Assembly (NCBI RefSeq): GCF_013184985.2
Contig: NZ_CP063418.1
Span: 2,294,001 to 2,358,000, forward strand
Origin: Actinomyces faecalis
GTDB lineage: Bacteria > Actinomycetota > Actinomycetes > Actinomycetales > Actinomycetaceae
Length of the DNA stretch: 64,000 nucleotides
Direction of reading: 5' to 3'
The translations under genes and the position numbers were made by a program. Below, piece by piece: positions 9,197 through 20,707 of this stretch. The notes beneath the pieces are model-generated. The model did no database searches. It was not told where the DNA came from and was given only the letters and a program-made list of their open reading frames with translations. Positions within the stretch are counted from its first letter, which is position 1; each line of letters begins with the position of its first letter.

Positions 9197-9630
9197 CTCG
9201 GAGGGTCCAGCACCTCAGGCAGCAGTCCTGACGACCAGCACCAGTGGACAGGCGGGCTCGGGACTGTGGGGGAGTGGGACCATCTGAGAGAGCAGCGGGG
9301 CACACCGAGGCAGGGCGCCGCACGCCAGTCACTCATCAGACGAAACTCCGAATCGCCGTCAATCGTAACATTGACATCGCAACGACATCCGAGCAGGTGT
9401 GTCACTTCACGACGCTGTGGCCCTGCTGACGTCCAGGCGGCTCCCAGACCGGTGTGCCTCCGCCTGCCACGATCGAGCCTCGCCCCAGGCCGGCAGGACG
9501 CCGGCAGGGGACGGTCTCCACGCAGGTCCTTCCGCCCGGGGACGACGACGGACCGGGCGGTCCGGCGAGAGAGTGCCAGACCAGCCGGTCCGTCGTCGCC
9601 TCCGAGGAGACTGCGTGAGCTGTACCGTCC
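9197..9630. other. Intergenic region between clpC and the MFS operon
   Basis: I see no gene here. The part near the MFS gene is relatively AT-rich and should hold its promoter. It includes a small inverted repeat, TCAAT-6-ATTGA, at 9359-9374. The clpC-proximal part holds a terminator hairpin. Confidence 0.6.
9543..9598 (-). terminator. Probable clpC terminator
   Basis: Arms 9543-9556 and 9585-9598 are exact 14-bp complements with a 28-base loop that is itself GC-rich. The hairpin begins about 30 bases past the clpC stop. Confidence 0.55.
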
Positions 9631-12249
<2,619 letters not shown>

Positions 12250-12426
12250 CGCTGGTTCTTCTCCTCGGCACGTGCTGGTTCGGTCGGGGTGCGCCCAGTC
12301 GCCCCAGGCCGTCGCTCCCGGGACCGGGAGGCCGACGGCGTCGAAGGCAAGGCGCTGGCACGTGCTGGTAAGGCTAACCGCGAGGCAGTGGGCACCATGC
12401 CCCTGTTCGCAGTGGGCGTGAGTAGA

Positions 12427-12449
12427 GGTTGAGCGAACCACACTCAACC
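12427..12449 (-). promoter_or_regulatory. HAIR-like operator (HspR-type) upstream of clpC
   Basis: Read on the clpC strand it is GTTGAGT-N7-GCTCAAC, flanked by G and C. The known HspR-associated inverted repeat of actinobacteria is CTTGAGT-N7-ACTCAAG. Spacing and the TTGAGT/CTCAA cores match. Heat-shock control of clpC by HspR is therefore likely but inferred. Confidence 0.55.
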
Positions 12450-12604
12450 CTGATGGTCTATGCCTTCACTCACCGGTTCGCCAAGGCGCCTCACACCGAT
12501 CGCCGAAGACCCTTCACGGCTGGAAGTACCCGAAGGCCCGGTCTACGGGTGTCCACAGGACCAAGAAGGCCTCCGAAGGTGAAGAGGCCGCACAACGACG
12601 AAGC

Positions 12605-12634
12605 GGCGCCGCAACGTCAGTGCGTTGCGGCGCC
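12605..12634 (-). terminator. Terminator of the small peptide gene
   Basis: Arms 12605-12616 and 12623-12634 are perfect 12-bp complements around a 6-base loop, starting 28 bases past the peptide's stop codon. Confidence 0.65.
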
Positions 12635-12661
12635 CGCCAATGCTATAGGCAGCCCGTGAGC

Positions 12662-12772
12662 TCAGTCGCGACGCTTGCGCAGCAGGACTCCGCCACCAGC
12701 CACGCCGGCCGCGGCGCCGGCGAGAAGAAGCACCGCTGCCGCTCCAACAACAAAAGGCTTCGTCGTCTTCAT
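12662..12772 (-). CDS. 36-residue single-span membrane peptide
   Basis: The ATG at 12772 opens a 36-codon frame. It has a short basic N-terminus (MKTTKPF), one hydrophobic Ala/Gly/Leu-rich span of about 24 residues and a positive tail (LLRKRRD). This resembles the membrane span and charged tail of an LPXTG-type sorting signal, without the motif or a surface domain. The ribosome site is weak (GAAGAA). A strong hairpin just after the stop supports a real transcription unit. I do not recognise a family. It may be a small membrane protein or the relic of an anchored surface protein. Confidence 0.5.
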   Translation of the reverse strand: MKTTKPFVVGAAAVLLLAGAAAGVAGGGVLLRKRRD

Positions 12773-12894
12773 GATTCATTCTTCAGGAAAGTGGGAAGTG
12801 AGGACAATGAGGACAATAGGAGACACCCCCGGTCAAGTGTGGTGGATCACTAACGAGGTCAGCTCGCTCCTCTCATGAGCGGCCCCTCCTGGCA

Positions 12895-12931
12895 TGTGGG
12901 CACTCGCCGAATCGTTCTGCGGGTGCCCACA
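12895..12931 (-). terminator. Possible terminator downstream of the dtd operon
   Basis: Arms TGTGGGCACTCG and CGGGTGCCCACA pair at 11 of 12 positions around a 13-base loop. It is about 150 bases past the dtd stop, so it could serve that operon or be the site where upstream transcripts end. Confidence 0.4.
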
Positions 12932-12997
12932 AGTGCCAAGAGTGTCCCCGAAGGTGAAAGGTGCCCGCGCGTATGACAGGCAGACCAGTCCACCCAG

Positions 12998-13030
12998 GCC
13001 TCCACCAGGACCGTGACCGGACCGTCGGCC
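12998..13030. repeat. 33-bp direct repeat, copy outside dtd
   Basis: Exact copy of 13084-13116, which encodes the dtd C-terminus. The copies are 86 bp apart, so the dtd tail has been duplicated downstream. Confidence 0.85.
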
Positions 13031-13079
13031 ACCGACCCACGCCGTCGGCCTCCTCACCGGCCACCGGCCACAGACCCGC

Positions 13080-13532
13080 TCACGCCTCCACCAGGACCGT
13101 GACCGGACCGTCGGCCTCCATGTCAATGACCATGTGCTCGCCGAAGGCGCCGGTGGCCACCTCCAGGCCACGAGCACGCAGGTCAGCGACGACGGCGTCC
13201 ACCAGCGGCTCAGCCACCCCACCAGGTGCGGCCTGGTTCCAGGACGGGCGCCGTCCCTTGCGGACGTCCGCGTACAGGGTGAACTGGGAGACCACGAGAA
13301 CCGGGGCACCCAGGTCCGTCACGGAGACCTCACCGCCCCGCTCGCCCTCGCTCGCCTCGCCGTCGAACAGACGCAGCTCAGCGATCTTGCGCGCCACCGT
13401 CGCGACCTGCTCCGGACCGTCGTCGTGCGTAGCACCCACAAGCACCATGAGCCCCGGCCGGGCGATCTCACCGACGACCTCGCCCGCCACCCGCACCGCC
13501 GCGCGGTTGACCCTCTGCAGCACCGCCCGCAT
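13080..13532 (-). CDS. dtd: D-aminoacyl-tRNA deacylase
   Basis: DTD removes D-amino acids (and glycine from tRNA-Ala) mischarged on tRNAs. The 150-residue length is typical. The N-terminal [15 protein letters not shown] and the catalytic [17 protein letters not shown] motif are intact. The C-terminal Gly-cisPro motif region is recognisable as [15 protein letters not shown]. It is the last gene of a four-gene operon. Its ATG overlaps the stop of the DUF2516 gene in a TGATG arrangement. Confidence 0.95.
   Translation of the reverse strand: MRAVLQRVNRAAVRVAGEVVGEIARPGLMVLVGATHDDGPEQVATVARKIAELRLFDGEASEGERGGEVSVTDLGAPVLVVSQFTLYADVRKGRRPSWNQAAPGGVAEPLVDAVVADLRARGLEVATGAFGEHMVIDMEADGPVTVLVEA
13084..13116. 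repeat. 33-bp direct repeat, copy inside dtd
   Basis: Identical to 12998-13030; it covers codons for [10 protein letters not shown] at the end of dtd. Confidence 0.85.
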
Positions 13533-13903
13533 CAGCGCCTCCCGCCACTACGGCCACGGCCGTCACGGTTGTCAGGCCGGCGGACCTGGGCGCGCACCCG
13601 CACAGGCTTGTAGAGGTTGAGAGCAGGACGCACGTCGGTGAGGTAGACGGCGTTGGCGACGAAGCCGAGCAGCCCGAGCATCGAGGCCGATCCCATGAGT
13701 GCCACGACGGCCAGCCCTGCCGCGTTGACACCGATCCAGAAGCCCTTGGTGCGCTTGCCCGCGGCCGCAAAGTGCTCGGAGCGCTGTAGAAGAGTGTCCA
13801 CGAGCGCCCACGCCCCCAGCGCGAGCCCAGCGAGCTGGAACAACCGCCAGGCCAGCACCACGGCGTACTGGGAGTACTCAGCAACAAGATTGAGAACGCT
13901 CAC
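13532..13903 (-). CDS. DUF2516 family membrane protein
   Basis: This 123-residue protein has about three hydrophobic spans ([52 protein letters not shown]) and an Arg-rich cytoplasmic tail. The order and the YLTDVRPAL motif fit the actinobacterial DUF2516 family, whose role is unknown. It lies 9 bases after ygfZ and overlaps dtd by one base. Confidence 0.85.
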   Translation of the reverse strand: MSVLNLVAEYSQYAVVLAWRLFQLAGLALGAWALVDTLLQRSEHFAAAGKRTKGFWIGVNAAGLAVVALMGSASMLGLLGFVANAVYLTDVRPALNLYKPVRVRAQVRRPDNRDGRGRSGGRR

Positions 13904-13912
13904 GTCGTCAGC

Positions 13913-15181
13913 CTATCGATCTGATCCTGGCCGACGCAGGAGCGACGTGCGCAGCCCCGCCCCTGGACGCTCAGCCGGGCTCGCCTGAGCCTTGCCCTCA
14001 GGACTCACCAGTGGCTCCTGGGCAGCGTCGACACGGCCGACGACGACGCGACCGCCGTCCCCTGGTTCCTCACCGCCGCCCAGGCCACGCCCAGCCTCAC
14101 TCGTCTCGCCCTGCGAGACGGGCTGAGTGACCTCAACCGTCAGCGCCGCCTCGACCGGTACGGCCCGCCGCAGCAGGGCCAGCGCCATCGGGCCGCAGTC
14201 GTGGTGGCGCACGACGCTCGTCACCGTGCCGACCGGGCGCTCACCCATCAGCACCCGGTCCCCAGGGCCCGGCAGGTCGCCCGACAGACCGTCCAGCTGC
14301 AGGATCGTCAGCCGGCGCGGCGGGCGACCGAGGTTCAGGGTGCGCGCAACGGTCTCCTGGCCAGGGAAGCAGCCCTTGGTCAGGTGCACCGCGGTACGCA
14401 GCCAGTCCAGCTCGTGGGGGATCGCGCGGTCATCCACCTCACGCGACCACCTCGGCCGTCCCGCCTCGACGCGCAAGGCCTCCCAGGCCAGCACGCCGGC
14501 TGGCCGCAGGCCACGGCCCCTCGCGGCCGTGACGACCGCACGGACCCGGTCTGCCGCGACGAGGACCTCACCTGCCTCGTACTCAGTCCCAGGATGGCGG
14601 AAGGGCCTGCCCTGGGCACCCAGACCGACGTCATAGCTCGTACCGCCAGGAACCACACCGGGCCAGGGGTCACGCCACGTGCCCACCAGGCCGCCAGCCT
14701 GTAAGGCCTCGGACTCGACGACGCCAACACCCTCACCGTGCGCCCCGAGGACGGCAAGGTCCTCGCGCAGGCTCACCTCCACGCGCAGCAAGAAGCGCAT
14801 CGAGTCCAGGAAGTCCGCGAGCGCCGGTCCGTCACCGGCCTCGGTGACCAGGAAGAGGGTCTCACCGTCATCCACCGCTGCCAGGGCGTGGATGATGTGT
14901 CCCTGGGCGTCCAGGAGCAGGGTCTCCGCCCCGCCGTCGCCGGGAGCCAGGCTCGTGAGGACCTGGCTGGACAGGGTGGTCAGCCAGCTCAGCCGGTCCG
15001 CCCCGGTCACAGCCACGACGTCCCTGGCCAGAGCGACGACGGCCTGCCCCTCAGCGAGCAGCGACTGCTCGTGCACGGGGTTGCCGAAGTGCGCGGGGAC
15101 GAGGCGGTCCGGCTCGTCAGCACCGTCAGAGCCCTCGAAACCGACGGCACCGTCCAGGTCCAGCACGGGTGAACGGAGCAT
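13913..15181 (-). CDS. ygfZ: YgfZ/GcvT-like folate-binding protein
   Basis: YgfZ uses folate to support Fe-S cluster enzymes and some tRNA modification. The 422-residue protein has the GcvT-like fold and the diagnostic KGCFPGQETVARTLNLG motif near residue 272, with the conserved Cys. The final 60 residues are a variable Gly/Glu-rich extension. Its ATG overlaps the stop of the nitrobindin-like gene by one base. Pairing with a nitrobindin-like gene and dtd is common in actinobacteria. Confidence 0.92.
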   Translation of the reverse strand: MLRSPVLDLDGAVGFEGSDGADEPDRLVPAHFGNPVHEQSLLAEGQAVVALARDVVAVTGADRLSWLTTLSSQVLTSLAPGDGGAETLLLDAQGHIIHALAAVDDGETLFLVTEAGDGPALADFLDSMRFLLRVEVSLREDLAVLGAHGEGVGVVESEALQAGGLVGTWRDPWPGVVPGGTSYDVGLGAQGRPFRHPGTEYEAGEVLVAADRVRAVVTAARGRGLRPAGVLAWEALRVEAGRPRWSREVDDRAIPHELDWLRTAVHLTKGCFPGQETVARTLNLGRPPRRLTILQLDGLSGDLPGPGDRVLMGERPVGTVTSVVRHHDCGPMALALLRRAVPVEAALTVEVTQPVSQGETSEAGRGLGGGEEPGDGGRVVVGRVDAAQEPLVSPEGKAQASPAERPGAGLRTSLLRRPGSDR

Positions 15182-15864
15182 CAGCGGTTCTCAGCGTCCT
15201 GCTCGTCCTCCTGGGAGGCGGCGGCGTCGCCGACCCGGACGACCCCGTCCTGAGCAGGCTCAGCAGGAGCGTCCACGCGCCCCAGGCGCCCGGAGGCGTA
15301 GGAGGCCATCTCCTCACGGCCGAAGGCCGCCATGTCCTGGGTCCACATGAGGTCTCCGGCCACCAGCCCGAGCATGCGGGACATCTGGGTGACCTCAGCG
15401 GCGGTGCGGGTGCGCCCCACCGCCTGGGTGCCGACCTGGGCGCGCGGCCCCTGGATCCATCCCTCCCAGACGCCCACGTGCCCTGCCGGGTCCGTGGAGA
15501 CGAGCTCGAGGCGGGTGACCGGGGTCCTGGTGTCAGCGTCGTCGGCATCCGGCTGCTCCTGGCCGACGGGACGCCAGTAGGTGGTCTCCGTGGACCAGAT
15601 CTGGGCAGGAGCGATCTTCTCCGCGCCCTCCAGGCCGGGCGTGTCGAAGTCAAGGTCCTGGGACCGCGTGGCGTCCAGGGTCCAGATAGTCGTCGTCTGG
15701 CGCAGGTAGGGGCCGCCGTCGTGGTCGAAGGTCATCTCCTGGTACACGGCCTGCTCGGGCACGGTCTCGCCGTAGGTGAGGATGCCGTAACCGCGCCAGG
15801 TACCCACGAGCCACGCCAGCGGGTAGAGCTCAGGAGCAAGGTCTTCAGGAAAGGTAAACGCCAT
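15181..15864 (-). CDS. Nitrobindin-like/FABP-like beta-barrel protein (DUF1794)
   Basis: The first gene of the operon encodes 227 residues. The GTWRGYG motif near residue 21 matches the GxWxGxG signature of the nitrobindin/THAP4-like barrel. MAAFGREEMASYASGRL aligns with the C-terminal helix region that in heme-binding nitrobindins carries the proximal His. I see no His there or afterwards, so heme binding may be lost. An acidic tail follows. Function is uncertain: it may bind another small hydrophobic ligand. Confidence 0.85.
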   Translation of the reverse strand: MAFTFPEDLAPELYPLAWLVGTWRGYGILTYGETVPEQAVYQEMTFDHDGGPYLRQTTTIWTLDATRSQDLDFDTPGLEGAEKIAPAQIWSTETTYWRPVGQEQPDADDADTRTPVTRLELVSTDPAGHVGVWEGWIQGPRAQVGTQAVGRTRTAAEVTQMSRMLGLVAGDLMWTQDMAAFGREEMASYASGRLGRVDAPAEPAQDGVVRVGDAAASQEDEQDAENR

Positions 15865-16073
15865 AGCGGCAGGGTACGTGCCCCCTACGTCAAAAGCACC
15901 GCGCTTCGCTCCTGGCTGGGACGGGCGCGTTGCCGGAGAGAACGTCCTTGTCCTCCCGCGGCACCCTCTGGGTGATAAGGGCGTCGGGCCGGAGAGCGCC
16001 AGTCGGCGCGAGTGCCGCTCGTGGCGGCTTGAGTTGGAGCCCGGGGCCCACGCGGCCCGACGCCGCGAATAGT

Positions 16074-16745
16074 CTACTCGGCCGGGGCGTCCAACCGGTA
16101 CCCCACGTTCCTCACAGTGCCGATGAGGTGGTCGTGCTCCGTACCGAGCTTGGCACGCAGGCGACGCACGTGGACGTCAACCGTTCGCGAGCCCCCGATG
16201 TAGTCCTTGCCCCAGACCTCGTCGAGCAGCGTCTCACGGGTGAGCACACGCCCCTGGTTGGCTGCCAGGTACTTCAGCAGCTCGAACTCCTTGTAGGTCA
16301 GGTCGATGATCTGACCGCGTAGCCTGGCGGTGTAGGCGTTGACGTCGATAGTGAGCTCACCGACCTCGATACGGTCCGAGCTGTCCTCGGCGTGTGTCGC
16401 CGGCTCGCGGGTACGCAACAGCCTCAGACGCGCCGACAGCTCTGCCGGTGCGGCACCGGTGAGGATGAAGTCGCTGGCTCCCCAGTCGGCCTGGAGCACC
16501 GCCGCGCCTCCGTCCTGGAGGACCAGCAGCACGGGCGGGCAGTCCATCGGACCGGACAGGAGCTGGCACAGGGCCCGGGCTCGTGTGAGGTCACCGGTCG
16601 CGTCTACCATCACCACGTCGGCGTCCTCGACCTCGGCGTAGGAGGCTGGCACCGGAGGCAGGCAGACGACCTCAGAGTCGAGGAACGAGGCGGCAGGGAG
16701 GACGTGCGCGGCCTGCTCGTGGTGGGTCAGCATGATGATGCGCAC
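16074..16745 (-). CDS. glnR: GlnR-type orphan OmpR-family response regulator
   Basis: The 223-residue regulator has an N-terminal receiver-like domain of the atypical GlnR kind (DVVMVDATGDLTRARALCQLL) and a C-terminal winged helix with LTYKEFELLKYLAANQGRVLTRE and GGSRTVDVHVRRLRAKLGTE. GlnR controls nitrogen assimilation in actinobacteria without a cognate kinase. No kinase gene is adjacent. It starts with GTG at 16745 and is divergent from the next gene. Its place beside pst genes leaves a phosphate or cross-regulatory role possible. Confidence 0.8.
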   Translation of the reverse strand: MRIIMLTHHEQAAHVLPAASFLDSEVVCLPPVPASYAEVEDADVVMVDATGDLTRARALCQLLSGPMDCPPVLLVLQDGGAAVLQADWGASDFILTGAAPAELSARLRLLRTREPATHAEDSSDRIEVGELTIDVNAYTARLRGQIIDLTYKEFELLKYLAANQGRVLTRETLLDEVWGKDYIGGSRTVDVHVRRLRAKLGTEHDHLIGTVRNVGYRLDAPAE

Positions 16746-16819
16746 CAGCCTGCCTCCTCCCCGCGGTACGTGCTGTCTCGCCCCCAGTGTTCCACACCAG
16801 GCGTTTCATGTATGCGACG

Positions 16820-17725
16820 ATGCCGACTGTGAGTACACCCGCTCCCGATCCCCGTCACACCGACGCGGCCCCGCAGCCCGCCGGCCCCAAGGTCTACGGC
16901 ACTCGCGCAGGCGGACGGGCGCCGGCCGAGGCCGGCCTGGCGGATCCCGCGTGGACCCGCCTGGCCACGGCCGGAGCGGTACCGATCCTCCTGGCCGTCA
17001 CCGCGTCCCTGCCGACCTGGGTACGCCTCGCCCTCATCGTCCTCCTGGTGCCGCTCACCGCGCAGGGGTGGCCGGCGCTGGTGCGCTCGCGTCACGACTC
17101 CCGCGCCACCGTCGTCATCGGAGTGACCGGGGTGGTAGCGGCCCTTGCTGTGGCCCTGAGCCACGACTTCGGCAGCGCTGGAGTCGTGATGGCCCTCAGC
17201 GTCCTGGCGGCCTTCGTGGCCCAGATGCTGCGCCAGGACGGGCGCCAGGGCCTGGTGGAGGACCTGTCGACGACGGTCACCGGCAACCTGGTCGTCGTCT
17301 GCGGCGCTGGCTGGTGCGCCCTGGAGCCGGGCGTGGCGGACCCCGCCGTCATCGTCCCGTGCTGCCTGGCCCTGCTCGTCGGGGCGCTGCTGACGACGCT
17401 CCAGGTCCCTGCTCTCGTCCTGGAGTCCCTGACGGTGGCTGTTCCCGCACTGGCCGCCGGTGCAGCCGGCGGGGTACTGGCCGCCGTCGGCTTCTTCGGC
17501 CCCGCTCACACCGGCACGACGGCGGCCCTGCAGTCCGCCGGGGCCTGCCTGCTGTGCGGGTTCGTGGCCGGGATCCTCATGGCTGCCAGCAACCGGGTGC
17601 TGTGGACGCACCGTTGGGTGCCCGGGGGCCGCGCTGCCGTCACCAGCGCGATCGTGCCGATCCTGGCGGTGGGCGGCCCGGTCTACGCCATCGCCCGTCT
17701 CATGGGCGGCTTCGTCGCCGGCTGA
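16820..17725 (+). CDS. Multi-pass membrane protein of unknown function
   Basis: About 300 residues: a Pro/Ala-rich N-terminus, then about eight hydrophobic spans (for example AVPILLAVTASLPTW, VVIGVTGVVAALAVAL, AVPALAAGAAGGVLAAVGF) and a short tail. I recognise no transport or enzyme motif. ATG at 16820 is favoured over GTG 16787. It is divergent from the GlnR-like gene and convergent with pstB, separated by a 14-bp palindrome (17723-17736). Confidence 0.75.
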   Translation: MPTVSTPAPDPRHTDAAPQPAGPKVYGTRAGGRAPAEAGLADPAWTRLATAGAVPILLAVTASLPTWVRLALIVLLVPLTAQGWPALVRSRHDSRATVVIGVTGVVAALAVALSHDFGSAGVVMALSVLAAFVAQMLRQDGRQGLVEDLSTTVTGNLVVVCGAGWCALEPGVADPAVIVPCCLALLVGALLTTLQVPALVLESLTVAVPALAAGAAGGVLAAVGFFGPAHTGTTAALQSAGACLLCGFVAGILMAASNRVLWTHRWVPGGRAAVTSAIVPILAVGGPVYAIARLMGGFVAG

Positions 17726-17740
17726 CGCCGCGGCGTCGCC

Positions 17741-18520
17741 TCACCCGAAGCGGCCGGAGATGTAGTCCTCGGTCGCCTTCTGGCTCGGGTTGGAGAAGAT
17801 CGTGTCAGTCGTGTCGTACTCGACCAGCTGACCGGGCTGGCCAGTGGCCTCCAGGTTGAAGAAGCCCGTCATGTCAGACACGCGCGAGGCCTGCTGCATG
17901 TTGTGGGTGACGATGACGATCGTGTAGTCCTGCTTGAGCTCGTGGATAAGGTCCTCGATCGCGAGGGTCGAGATCGGGTCCAGGGCCGAGCAAGGCTCGT
18001 CCATGAGCAGGACGGCCGGCTTGACGGCGATCGCCCGCGCGATGCACAGACGCTGCTGCTGGCCGCCGGACAGGCCGGAGCCGGGACGGTCCAGGCGGTC
18101 CTTGACCTCGTCCCACAGGTTGGCCCCGCGCAACGAGCGCTCGACCAGCTCCTCGGCGTCCGACTTCTTCATGCGGCGGTTGTTCAGCCGGGCCCCGGCC
18201 AGGACGTTCTCGGCGATCGACATCGTCGGGAAGGGGTTGGGCCGCTGGAAGACCATGCCGATAGCGCGACGCACCTGCACGGCGTCCACGCCCGGGCCGT
18301 AGAGGTTGACGCCGTCGACGATGACCTCACCCTCCACACGTGCACCCGGGATGACCTCGTGCATGCGGTTGAGGGTGCGCAGGAAGGTCGACTTCCCGCA
18401 GCCGGACGGGCCGATGAGCGCGGTGACGGACCTCGGCTCAATCGTGACGTTGACATCCTTGACGGCCAGGAAGTCGCCGTAGTAGATGTTCTCGTTCTTG
18501 ACATCAATTCGCTTGGACAC
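17741..18520 (-). CDS. pstB: Phosphate ABC transporter ATP-binding protein
   Basis: PstB energises high-affinity phosphate uptake. The 259-residue protein has Walker [18 protein letters not shown], signature [17 protein letters not shown], Walker [17 protein letters not shown] and the H-loop [11 protein letters not shown] at 18520 follows AGGAACC. It is the last gene of pstSCAB; no phoU is in the window. Confidence 0.97.
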   Translation of the reverse strand: MSKRIDVKNENIYYGDFLAVKDVNVTIEPRSVTALIGPSGCGKSTFLRTLNRMHEVIPGARVEGEVIVDGVNLYGPGVDAVQVRRAIGMVFQRPNPFPTMSIAENVLAGARLNNRRMKKSDAEELVERSLRGANLWDEVKDRLDRPGSGLSGGQQQRLCIARAIAVKPAVLLMDEPCSALDPISTLAIEDLIHELKQDYTIVIVTHNMQQASRVSDMTGFFNLEATGQPGQLVEYDTTDTIFSNPSQKATEDYISGRFG

Positions 18521-18570
18521 TGGGGGTTCCTTGGGTCAGGCGGTGGCGGTGGGCTGGGGCGGGCAACCGC

Positions 18571-19677
18571 TCATCGCCGGCCACCCTTGGGGCTGAAGTA
18601 GTAGGACACGGCGCGAGCCAGGAGGTTGAGGAGCATCACGATGATGATGAGCGTGAGCGCACCGGCCCAGGCCCGCTCAAAGGCAGCCGCGTCCGCACGC
18701 GAGTACTGGTTGTAGACCAGGGTCGGCAAGGTGGCCATGGTCCCCTCGAAGGGATTGAAGTTCGTGCCCTGCGGCAGGCCCACGGTGATGAGCAGCGGCG
18801 CAGTCTCACCGATGACGCGCGCGATGGCGATCATGACCGAGGTGGTGATCCCCGCGATCGCGGTACGCAGCACCACCTTGATGATCGTCAGCCACTTGGG
18901 CACGCCCAAGGCGTAGGAGGCCTCACGCAGCTCGTTGGGCACCAGCTTGAGCATCTCCTCCACGCCGCGGATGACGACCGGGGTCATCAGGACGCTCAGG
19001 GCGATAGCACCGATGATGCCGGCCTGGTAGCGCGGACCGGCGACCAGCAGGAAGAAGGAGTAGGCGAACAGCCCCGCCACGATCGAGGGGATGCCGGTCA
19101 TGACGTCAACCAGGAAGGTCACGGCCCGGGCGATCCACCCGCCGTCGTACTCCACGAGGAAGATCGCGGTGAAGATACCCAGCGGCACCGAGATGAGGGT
19201 GGCCAGGCCCGTGATCTCCAGGGTTCCCACGATGCCGTGGTAGACCCCGCCGGTGTCCTCGGAGTACCCGCGCATGTTGGTCAGGAGGAACTCGGGGCTC
19301 ATACGCACCGAGCCGTTGACCACGACCATCCACACCAGGGAGACCAGGGGGACCATGACGACGCCGAAGGCCAGGTAGACCAGGGTCGTCAGCAGCGTGT
19401 TCCTGCCCCAGCGCTCGCCCTCACGGGCCCAGGACAGCACGGTCGAGGCCAGGACCCACACCAGCGCGGTGACCACGAGCATCGCCACCGGCGACCAGCC
19501 CAGCGGGATCCCGATCGCGCCGACGACGACGAAGACGCCTGCGAGGACTCCCCAGATGAACCAGCTCGGCAACCGGTAGGAGGTCAGCGGCACTCCCTCG
19601 AAGACCTCGCAGGGATCGGCCAGAGGGTCGACGACGCCGGTGCCGGCGGAGGCGGAAGAGGTGTGACGTGGACTCAT
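18571..19677 (-). CDS. pstA: Phosphate ABC transporter permease PstA
   Basis: This 368-residue inner-membrane permease has an extended N-terminus with two extra spans, then the PstA domain with six spans. The EAA loop region reads ELREASYALGVPKWLTIIKVVL. ATG at 19677 is chosen because it sits one base after the pstC stop and begins the conserved MSPRHTSS leader; the longer frame is not conserved. It forms the channel with PstC. Confidence 0.95.
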   Translation of the reverse strand: MSPRHTSSASAGTGVVDPLADPCEVFEGVPLTSYRLPSWFIWGVLAGVFVVVGAIGIPLGWSPVAMLVVTALVWVLASTVLSWAREGERWGRNTLLTTLVYLAFGVVMVPLVSLVWMVVVNGSVRMSPEFLLTNMRGYSEDTGGVYHGIVGTLEITGLATLISVPLGIFTAIFLVEYDGGWIARAVTFLVDVMTGIPSIVAGLFAYSFFLLVAGPRYQAGIIGAIALSVLMTPVVIRGVEEMLKLVPNELREASYALGVPKWLTIIKVVLRTAIAGITTSVMIAIARVIGETAPLLITVGLPQGTNFNPFEGTMATLPTLVYNQYSRADAAAFERAWAGALTLIIIVMLLNLLARAVSYYFSPKGGRR

Positions 19678-19678
19678 A

Positions 19679-20659
19679 TCAGTTGGCTCCCGAGAACTCG
19701 GCACGACGGGCGATGACCCACCGGGCCAGGAAGTTGACCAGGAAGGTGATGACGAACAGCACCAGACCGGTGGCCAGCAGCACCTCACGCGACAGGCCGA
19801 AGGCCTCACGGAACTGGCTGGCAATATTGGCCGCGATCGTCTGGTGCTGTCCGGCGGCAAGGACCTTGACACTGAGGGACAGCCCGGAGGACATGATCAT
19901 GAGCACTGCCATGGTCTCTCCCAGCGCACGTCCCAGCCCCAGCATGGAGGCGGAGATGATGCCGGACCGGGCAAAGGGCAGCACGGCCTGTCGCACCATC
20001 TCGTAGCGCGTGGCGCCCAGGGCCAGTGAGGCCTCCTCGTGAAGGGTGGGGGTCTGGAGGAAGACCTCACGCACGGTCGCGGTGATGATCGGCAGGATCA
20101 TCACCGCGAGCACGAGGGAGGCAGTCATGACGTTCTTGGCCGGCGCCTGGTAGTCGGCGAACAAAGGGATGAAGCCCAGGTGCGTGGTCAGCCACCGGTA
20201 GACGGGATCAACCAGCGGCACGAGCCACAGGAAGCCCCACAGACCGTAGACGACCGAGGGGATGGCAGCCAGCAGGTCCACGAGGTACCCCAGCCCCTGC
20301 GCCAGGCGCCTGGGGGCGAAGTGGGAGATGAACAGCGCCACGGCGATGCTGAGGGGGACGGCGACGACGAGCGCGATGAGGGAGGACAGCAGGGTGCCGA
20401 ACACGAGGGGGGTGACGTAGGCGAGGAAGCTCTTGCCCCGCATGAAGCCCACCTCCTCGTCCAGCTCAGCCTGGTCCGCGAGGAAGGCGGGCAGGGAGTC
20501 ACGCACGAGGAAGACCGTCACCAGTGCGAGGACGGTCATGATGACAGTGCCGGCACCGAAGGCCAGGACGGAGAAGATGCGGTTGCCCGCGCGTCCGGGT
20601 GCCTTCCCGGCAGTGACGGCGACGCTGGCCTGCGTAGCGTCTGAGGTGCTTGCGGCCAC
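19679..20659 (-). CDS. pstC: Phosphate ABC transporter permease PstC
   Basis: A 326-residue permease with six spans. The coupling loop has EEASLALGATRYEMVRQAVLPFARSG. The GTG start at 20659 follows AAGGAAGG. It lies between pstS and pstA in the operon. Confidence 0.95.
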   Translation of the reverse strand: MAASTSDATQASVAVTAGKAPGRAGNRIFSVLAFGAGTVIMTVLALVTVFLVRDSLPAFLADQAELDEEVGFMRGKSFLAYVTPLVFGTLLSSLIALVVAVPLSIAVALFISHFAPRRLAQGLGYLVDLLAAIPSVVYGLWGFLWLVPLVDPVYRWLTTHLGFIPLFADYQAPAKNVMTASLVLAVMILPIITATVREVFLQTPTLHEEASLALGATRYEMVRQAVLPFARSGIISASMLGLGRALGETMAVLMIMSSGLSLSVKVLAAGQHQTIAANIASQFREAFGLSREVLLATGLVLFVITFLVNFLARWVIARRAEFSGAN

Positions 20660-20707
20660 GATGACCTTCCTTGAGATCTTTCAGGGCGACGGCGGTGCCG
20701 GGCCCGG

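Larger units (their letters stand above)
12250..12661. other. Intergenic region upstream of clpC
   Basis: No convincing gene is present. The region contains the HAIR-like operator (12427-12449), the presumed clpC promoter and, at the far end, the hairpin that follows the 36-residue peptide gene. Confidence 0.6.
12773..13079. other. Intergenic region downstream of dtd
   Basis: No gene is seen. It holds an imperfect 12-bp-arm hairpin (12895-12906 with 12920-12931, one mismatch) and a copy of the last 33 bases around the dtd stop (12998-13030). Confidence 0.55.
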
